The notes under the pieces are model-generated. The model was not told where the DNA came from. It ran no database searches and was given only the letters and a program-made list of their open reading frames with translations. A DNA stretch of 26,451 nt from an uncultured Collinsella sp. (GTDB lineage: Bacteria > Actinomycetota > Coriobacteriia > Coriobacteriales > Coriobacteriaceae), in assembly GCA_900548815.1 (NCBI GenBank), contig URLR01000025.1:1-26451 (forward strand), written 5' to 3'. This document shows, in pieces, positions 21,698 to 26,451 of the stretch (position 1 is the stretch's first letter; each line of letters begins with the position of its first letter). Both the position numbers and the translations under genes were made by a program.

Positions 21698-23179
21698 ATG
21701 CGCCAGGGTTTCGACAACGCGAAGTATATCGAGCTGCAGGCCGCTCATATTAAGGAGCGCATCTCGCAGTTTGGCGGCAAACTCTATTTGGAGTTTGGCG
21801 GCAAGCTGTTTGACGACTATCACGCGAGTCGCGTGCTGCCGGGTTTTGAGCCGGACAGCAAGTTCCGCATGCTCAAGAGCATTGCCGATGACGTTGAGGT
21901 CATCATCGCGATCAACGCGAACCACATCGAGAAGAATAAGGCCCGTGGCGACCTGGGCATTACCTATGACGAGGACGTCTTGCGCCTGGTCGACCTGTTC
22001 CGCGGCAATGGTTTTGCTGTCGCGGCCGTGGTCATCACCCAGTACGCCGGCCAGCCCGCCGCCGATGTGTTCCGCAATCGCCTGAACGCGCTCGGCATTC
22101 CCGCCAAGCTGCACTATCCCATCGAGGGCTATCCGCACGACGTCGACCTGATCGTGTCCGACGACGGCTATGGCAAGAACGAGTTTGTCGAGACCACCCG
22201 TCCGCTCGTCGTGGTCACCGCCCCCGGCCCCGGCTCGGGCAAGCTCGCCACCTGCCTGTCTCAGCTCTATCACGAGCACAAGCACGGCACCGCCGCCGGC
22301 TATGCCAAGTTCGAGACTTTCCCGGTCTGGAATCTGCCTCTGACGCATCCGGTCAATATTGCCTATGAGGCCGCCACGGCAGACCTCGACGATGCCAATA
22401 TCATTGATTCGTTCCACCTTGAGGCCTACAACAAGACCACGGTCAACTACAACCGCGACGTCGAGGCCTTCCCGGTGGTCCGTGCCCTGATGGAAAAGAT
22501 CCTGGGCAAGAGCCCCTACCAGAGCCCCACGGATATGGGCGTCAATATGGTCGGCTTTGCCATCACCGATGACGATGCCTGCCGCGACGCTTCCAAGATG
22601 GAGATCGTCCGCCGCTACTTTACCGCGGTCGAAAATGTGCGCCGCACCGGTGTGGGCGATGAGCAGGTTGATCGTCTCGAGCTCATTATGAAGAAGGCCG
22701 GTATCGACAAGAACTACTCGCCGGCGCGCTCGGCCGCCCTTACCAGGGAGCAGCTGACGGGTGGCCCCGTAGGCGCCATGGTCATGCCCGACGGCTCCGT
22801 GGTGACCGGCAAGACTTCCACGCGCCTGGGCGCCGCGAGCTCGCTCATCATGAATGCCCTTAAGCATGTCTCGGGCGTTGACCTTGAGCTCGAGGTCATT
22901 AGCGATGAGGCGATCGAGCCTATCAGCAAGCTCAAGACGCATTTCCTGGGTAGCAAGAACCCGCGCCTGCACACCGACGAGACGCTTATGGCGCTCTCGA
23001 TCACCTCGGCAACGAGCGAGACGGCGGCCCGCGTCCTTTCGGGCCTGGAGCAGCTGCGTGGCTGCGATGCCTTCTTTAGCGTGATCATCTCGCCGACGGA
23101 CGAGACGGTACTGCGCAAACTGGGTATCAACGTGTGCTGCGAGCCCAAGTTTGAGCGCCGCGGTTTCTTCCATCGCTAA
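21698..23179 (+). CDS. DUF1846 domain protein
   Basis: The 493-residue cytoplasmic protein matches the DUF1846 family from its first residues (MRQGFDNAKYIELQ, then FGGKLYLEFGGKLFDDYHASRVLPGFEPDSK). The family is widespread in Firmicutes and anaerobic Actinobacteria. It has an N-terminal part with a mononucleotide-binding look, here VVTAPGPGSGKLATCLSQLYHEH near 173-195, reminiscent of a P-loop. Its biochemical role is not established. ATG 21698 is preferred to 21674 because GGGACGGGAG precedes it at proper distance and the family begins there. It has its own promoter and terminator, so it is not obviously part of the arc unit. Confidence 0.9.
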   Translation: MRQGFDNAKYIELQAAHIKERISQFGGKLYLEFGGKLFDDYHASRVLPGFEPDSKFRMLKSIADDVEVIIAINANHIEKNKARGDLGITYDEDVLRLVDLFRGNGFAVAAVVITQYAGQPAADVFRNRLNALGIPAKLHYPIEGYPHDVDLIVSDDGYGKNEFVETTRPLVVVTAPGPGSGKLATCLSQLYHEHKHGTAAGYAKFETFPVWNLPLTHPVNIAYEAATADLDDANIIDSFHLEAYNKTTVNYNRDVEAFPVVRALMEKILGKSPYQSPTDMGVNMVGFAITDDDACRDASKMEIVRRYFTAVENVRRTGVGDEQVDRLELIMKKAGIDKNYSPARSAALTREQLTGGPVGAMVMPDGSVVTGKTSTRLGAASSLIMNALKHVSGVDLELEVISDEAIEPISKLKTHFLGSKNPRLHTDETLMALSITSATSETAARVLSGLEQLRGCDAFFSVIISPTDETVLRKLGINVCCEPKFERRGFFHR

Positions 23180-23213
23180 GTTTGAAGCACCGCGGTAATT
23201 GCGTTGCATTTTG

Positions 23214-23246
23214 GCCGTATCGGGTTAGCGCCCGGTACGGCTTTTT
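23214..23246 (+). terminator. Intrinsic terminator after the DUF1846 gene
   Basis: GCCGTATCGGG (23214-23224) pairs with CCCGGTACGGC (23231-23241) with one T-G pair, followed by TTTTT. Confidence 0.9.
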
Positions 23247-23312
23247 GATCAATAAAGCGCCTATTTCGGCGAAAAATAGCTGTTTACCTGCCTAGAAACA
23301 ATTTGAGCGGTA

Positions 23313-23318
23313 TACAAT
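23313..23318 (+). promoter_or_regulatory. Possible -10 for the winged-helix gene
   Basis: TACAAT in an AT-rich stretch about 115 bases before the next gene. No -35 at standard spacing was seen. The long leader (about 23325-23435) shows no clear structure. Confidence 0.3.
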
Positions 23319-23435
23319 AACCGTAACTGTTTCATCCTTAGCGGGATGCCGCATGATGGATATTACCTGCCATCGTGAGGTGTGTCGGTCGCGCACGGCG
23401 CGTTAGATGCTCGTGCTCGGTTTGAGGAGGCTGCT

Positions 23436-23774
23436 ATGGCGGGCAAGGGTCGTGCGAGTGTCAACGATATGAAGCGTGTCGAGGTGCTGGTGTTGATGGA
23501 GATCGACCAGCAAACCGAAGACAATGGCGGGCCGTATGGTTTCTCGCGCAAAACGCTTGCCGAGCGCGTGGGGGTTTCGCCGTATCGTGCCCGCGCCGCA
23601 ATCGATCGCTTGGATTCCGAAGGCATGATTGATGTCGTCTCGCGTTATAGCGACGACGGCGGTCAGCTTGCAAATGGCATTTGCCTCACCGAACGTGGCG
23701 AGTGGTATCTTGAGGGCGTCCGTACCGGCATGCTCGTTCAAGAAATGCTTGAGGACGAGGTTGCTGATCGATAG
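23436..23774 (+). CDS. Small winged helix-turn-helix DNA-binding protein
   Basis: The 112-residue protein has a single winged-helix domain: a first helix around VEVLVLMEIDQQT, a helix-turn-helix in YGFSRKTLAERVGVSPYRARAAIDRLDSEG (about 33-62), then a wing and LTERGEWYLEGV. This is the layout of MarR/PadR-like or phage-type transcription regulators. There is no ligand-binding domain, so it is either a simple repressor or works with a partner. GAGGAGG eight bases or so before ATG 23436 sets the start. It stands alone between two terminators, upstream of pyrG. Its target is unknown; autoregulation would be usual. Confidence 0.75.
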   Translation: MAGKGRASVNDMKRVEVLVLMEIDQQTEDNGGPYGFSRKTLAERVGVSPYRARAAIDRLDSEGMIDVVSRYSDDGGQLANGICLTERGEWYLEGVRTGMLVQEMLEDEVADR

Positions 23775-23798
23775 CAGCATGTAACCCTTGCCATAGCG

Positions 23799-23828
23799 AC
23801 GCCGCCTGGGAAACCGGGCGGCGTTTTG
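23799..23828 (+). terminator. Intrinsic terminator after the winged-helix gene
   Basis: ACGCCGCCTGG (23799-23809) pairs with CCGGGCGGCGT (23814-23824) with one T-G pair, followed by TTTGTTT. Confidence 0.9.
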
Positions 23829-23952
23829 TTTCAAGATTGAGAAATGCAATCGCACGCGAGAAAAATTGCGAACGGTCCGCGGCGCGAGTATTACAATGAA
23901 GACCCGTAAGATGTGGATAAACAACTTCTACGGGAAGCGCAGGTAACTCAAT

Positions 23953-25614
23953 ATGACCAAGCATGTGTTCGTAACCGGTGGCGTGGTTTCGTCCCTGGGC
24001 AAGGGTATTACCGCGGCCTCGCTGGGCCGTCTGCTCAAGTCGCGTGGCTACAAAGTAACGATGCAAAAGGCCGACCCGTATCTGAACGTCGACCCCGGTA
24101 CCATGAGCCCGTTCCAGCATGGTGAGGTCTTCGTTACCGAGGATGGTTACGAGTCCGACCTGGACCTGGGTCATTACGAGCGCTTTATTGATGAGAACCT
24201 GACCCGCGATTCCAACTTTACGACCGGCGCCATCTATAAGAGCTTGATCGCCCGCGAGCGTCGCGGCGACTTTTTGGGCGGCACCGTGCAGGTGATTCCG
24301 CACGTCACCAACGCCATTAAGGACAAGTTCCGCCGCATCGAGGAGCAGACCGGCTCCGATGTGGTCATCACCGAGCTGGGCGGCACGATCGGCGACATCG
24401 AGTCGCAGCCGTTTGTTGAGGCCATCCGCCAGTACCGCAAGGAGGCCGGCCCCGAGAACGTCTGCTACATCCACGTGTCGCTCGTTCCCTATATCGCCGC
24501 CGCCCACGAGGTCAAGACCAAGCCCACGCAGCATTCCGTCAAGGAGCTCCGCAGCTTTGGCATCCAGCCCGATATCATCGTGCTGCGCTCCGACCACCAT
24601 ATCGATGACGCTATCCGCGGAAAGATCGCAAGCTTCTGCGACGTCGACACCGATTGCGTCTTTACCAACGAGGACTGCGCGAGCATTTACGATGTTCCGC
24701 AGCTGCTTGCCGAGCAGGACTTTGACCTGCGCATTTGCGAGCGCCTGGGTCTGGATCCGCGTGAGCGCGACATGAGCGAGTGGAACGAGTTCCTGCGCAA
24801 ACAGAATCACGCCAACCATCACGCCGACAAGGTGAAGATCGCCGTCGTGGGTAAGTACACGCAGCTGCCCGATGCGTACCTGTCGGTTATCGAGGCCCTG
24901 CACCATGCGGGCGTCTTCTACGATCGCCATGTGGACGTCCAGCTGGTCGACGGCGAGAGTCTCGACGAGCAGAATGTCTCCGAGGTTCTGGGCGACGCCT
25001 CGGGCATCCTGGTTCCCGGCGGCTTTGGCAAGCGTGCCCTGGAGGGCAAAATCCTCGCGGCCGAGTTTGCCCGTGAGCACAAGATTCCGTATCTGGGCAT
25101 TTGCCTGGGTATGCAGGTCGCCGTGTGCGAGTTCGCCCGCAATGTCGTTGGCCTTGCCGGTGCCAGCTCCTCCGAGTTCGATCCGGACGGCCCGTTTAGC
25201 GTCATCGATCTGATGAGCTCGCAGGAGGACGTGACCGAGAAGGGCGGCACCATGCGCCTGGGCGCCTATCCGTGCAAGCTCGCCGCCGATACCCTTGCTC
25301 GCGAGGCATATGGCGAGGAACTCGTCTACGAGCGTCACCGTCACCGCTTTGAGTTCAACAACGCCTTCCGTGACCAGCTCGAGGACGCCGGTTTGGTTAT
25401 CTCGGGTCTGTCGCCCGACGAGCGCCTGGTCGAGATGGTCGAGCTGCCGCGCGACGTGCATCCGTGGTATGTGGCAACCCAGGCTCATCCCGAGTTCAAG
25501 AGCCGCCCGACCAACCCGCAGCCGCTGTTCCGCGAGTTCGTGCGCGCTTCGATCGGCCAGCACGAGGGTGTCGACCGTCTGCAGGTGACGCCCATGAACC
25601 TCGCTACGGACTAA
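23953..25614 (+). CDS. pyrG: CTP synthase
   Basis: Makes CTP from UTP using ATP and glutamine; cytoplasmic, essential for pyrimidine supply. The 553-residue protein has the N-terminal synthetase domain starting VFVTGGVVSSLGKGITAASLG (about 5-25), then QKADPYLNVDPGTMSPFQHGEVFV. The C-terminal class I glutamine amidotransferase domain has the nucleophile C384 in LGICLGMQ and the partner residues H512 and E514 in QAHPEFKSRP. Length matches the family (about 535-550). The ribosome-binding site is weak (AGGTAACTCA). A -10-like TACAAT lies at 23892-23897 but with a long gap to any -35. The xerD-type gene begins two bases after the stop, so the two are probably co-transcribed. Confidence 0.98.
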   Translation: MTKHVFVTGGVVSSLGKGITAASLGRLLKSRGYKVTMQKADPYLNVDPGTMSPFQHGEVFVTEDGYESDLDLGHYERFIDENLTRDSNFTTGAIYKSLIARERRGDFLGGTVQVIPHVTNAIKDKFRRIEEQTGSDVVITELGGTIGDIESQPFVEAIRQYRKEAGPENVCYIHVSLVPYIAAAHEVKTKPTQHSVKELRSFGIQPDIIVLRSDHHIDDAIRGKIASFCDVDTDCVFTNEDCASIYDVPQLLAEQDFDLRICERLGLDPRERDMSEWNEFLRKQNHANHHADKVKIAVVGKYTQLPDAYLSVIEALHHAGVFYDRHVDVQLVDGESLDEQNVSEVLGDASGILVPGGFGKRALEGKILAAEFAREHKIPYLGICLGMQVAVCEFARNVVGLAGASSSEFDPDGPFSVIDLMSSQEDVTEKGGTMRLGAYPCKLAADTLAREAYGEELVYERHRHRFEFNNAFRDQLEDAGLVISGLSPDERLVEMVELPRDVHPWYVATQAHPEFKSRPTNPQPLFREFVRASIGQHEGVDRLQVTPMNLATD

Positions 25615-25616
25615 GG

Positions 25617-26402
25617 GTGCCGGCGAATAAGGAACATACCGAAGCTACTCCCTCGTCGCTCGCCGTGGCGGCGGGGGAGTATCTCGATTACCTCGCGGTC
25701 GAGCGGGGTTTGGCGCGCAACACGATTGCGGCCTATCGTCGTGACCTGACGACGTACTGCGCCTATCTGGAGCGGGCGGGTATTGTGTCTTTTGAAGAGG
25801 TGACCCGTCAGGTCGTGGAGGGCTTTGTCGCCGACCGTCGCGATGGGGGCTATTCCGATGCCTCGGTGGAGCGTGCGCTTGCGGCCGTGAAGGGCCTGCA
25901 TGCCTTTTTGGTGCGCGATGGGGCTGTGGCCCAAAATCCAACGGTGGCGTTGCGCCTGCCTAAAAAGGCTGATCGTTTGCCGGAGTATCTTTCGGTGGAG
26001 GATGTCTCGGCGCTGCTCGATCAAGACTTCCCCGAGGGCGAGATGGGCTTGCGCGACCATGCCATCTTGGAAGTGCTCTACGGATGCGGTTTGCGTGTGA
26101 GCGAGTTGGTGGGGCTCGATGTGGGCGATATCCATATCGACGATGGCTTTGTACTCGTTCGCGGTAAGGGCTCAAAGGAACGCCTGTCCCCGCTGGTGGG
26201 AAGCGCGGCGCGAGCTCTGACGCTCTATGTAACTGAGGGACGTTCTCGCTTGGCGGCCCATGCCCGCGGAACCGAGACCTCGGCGGTCTTTTTAAATAAG
26301 AACGGACGTCGCCTGTCGCGCCAGGCCGTGCATGCGATATGCGAGCGGTATGGGCGTCAGGTGGGGCTGGTGGGGCTCCATCCCCATACCTTGCGCCACT
26401 CC
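25617..26402 (+). CDS. xerD: Tyrosine recombinase XerD-type, 3' end missing
   Basis: Site-specific recombinase of the XerC/XerD type, which resolves chromosome dimers at dif. GTG 25617, two bases after the pyrG stop, gives a 262-residue partial protein. The N-terminal SAM-like core-binding domain is at about 15-105 (GEYLDYLAVERGLARNT). The catalytic domain has R160 in GCGLRVSEL, K184 in RGKGSKER and H257/R260 in HPHTLRHS. The last His/Trp and the Tyr nucleophile are missing because the sequence changes to adapter after the Ser codon at 26400-26402. The codons after that (L-S-L-I-H-I-stop) are not biological. The intact protein should be about 300 residues. XerD rather than XerC or another integrase is likely but not certain. 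Confidence 0.88.
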
Positions 26403-26451
26403 CTGTCTCTTATACACATCTGACGCTGCCGACGATAAGGCTCGTGTAGAT
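26403..26451. other. Illumina Nextera adapter at contig end (not genomic)
   Basis: From 26403 the sequence is the 19-base transposase mosaic end (CTGTCTCTTATACACATCT), followed by GACGCTGCCGACGA (26422-26435), the reverse complement of the Nextera read-1 adapter. Then comes an eight-base index TAAGGCTC (26436-26443) and GTGTAGAT, the start of the reverse-complemented P5 sequence. From memory the index is the complement of Nextera XT S521 (GAGCCTTA). Confidence 0.98.

Noticed and set aside
25464..25616. Earlier start for the recombinase within pyrG
   Set aside because: The in-frame extension overlaps the well-conserved C-terminus of CTP synthase and does not look like recombinase sequence. 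GTG 25617 gives the normal N-terminus.

Overview
The window looks like a contig end from a GC-rich, anaerobic, fermentative actinobacterium. The protein sequences and gene mix (tandem acetate kinases, an arginine deiminase locus, DUF1846, galactofuranose mutase) fit a gut Coriobacteriia member, most like Collinsella. That assignment is recognition and inference, not a database result.

Layout. Bases 1-507 hold the broken tail of an MFS transporter. Bases 628-3149 carry two tandem acetate kinases, convergent with phosphate acetyltransferase (3498-4478, minus). Divergent from pta is a two-gene surface-glycan unit, UDP-galactopyranose mutase plus a family 2 glycosyltransferase (4710-6936). Next comes a minus-strand housekeeping block: a P1/S58 peptidase, Maf, a DJ-1/PfpI protein, an RlmD-like rRNA methyltransferase and polyphosphate kinase (7309-13553). 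Bases 14106-21165 are an arginine deiminase locus in the order arcA1, arcT-like aminotransferase, arcA2, arcB, arcD-like antiporter. The right end has a DUF1846 protein, a small winged-helix protein, CTP synthase and a xerD-type recombinase gene. The recombinase gene is cut off by an Illumina Nextera adapter at base 26403.

How the genes work together. AckA with Pta makes ATP from acetyl phosphate. The arginine deiminase route imports arginine, makes citrulline, then ornithine and carbamoyl phosphate, and exports ornithine. Ppk1 interconverts ATP and polyphosphate. The window is therefore rich in substrate-level energy metabolism. Carbamate kinase (arcC), the ATP-yielding step of the arginine route, is not here.

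The most unusual features are non-coding. (1) Three nested, perfectly paired palindromes share a short internal-loop sequence (GTCCT on one side, TGCGGAA on the other) but have different stems. They occupy both convergent gene junctions of the window, each oriented with the gene it most closely follows. (2) The two arcA genes are identical over 1267 bp, bounded almost exactly by the ribosome-binding region and the stop codon, while promoters and leaders have diverged around conserved spacing. That pattern suggests gene conversion, or an assembly effect. (3) Both arcA promoters carry ACCGTTY heptamers, often paired 21 bp apart, and a two-hairpin leader whose pairing survives base changes. (4) A dense run of hairpins fills the 0.5 kb after arcD.
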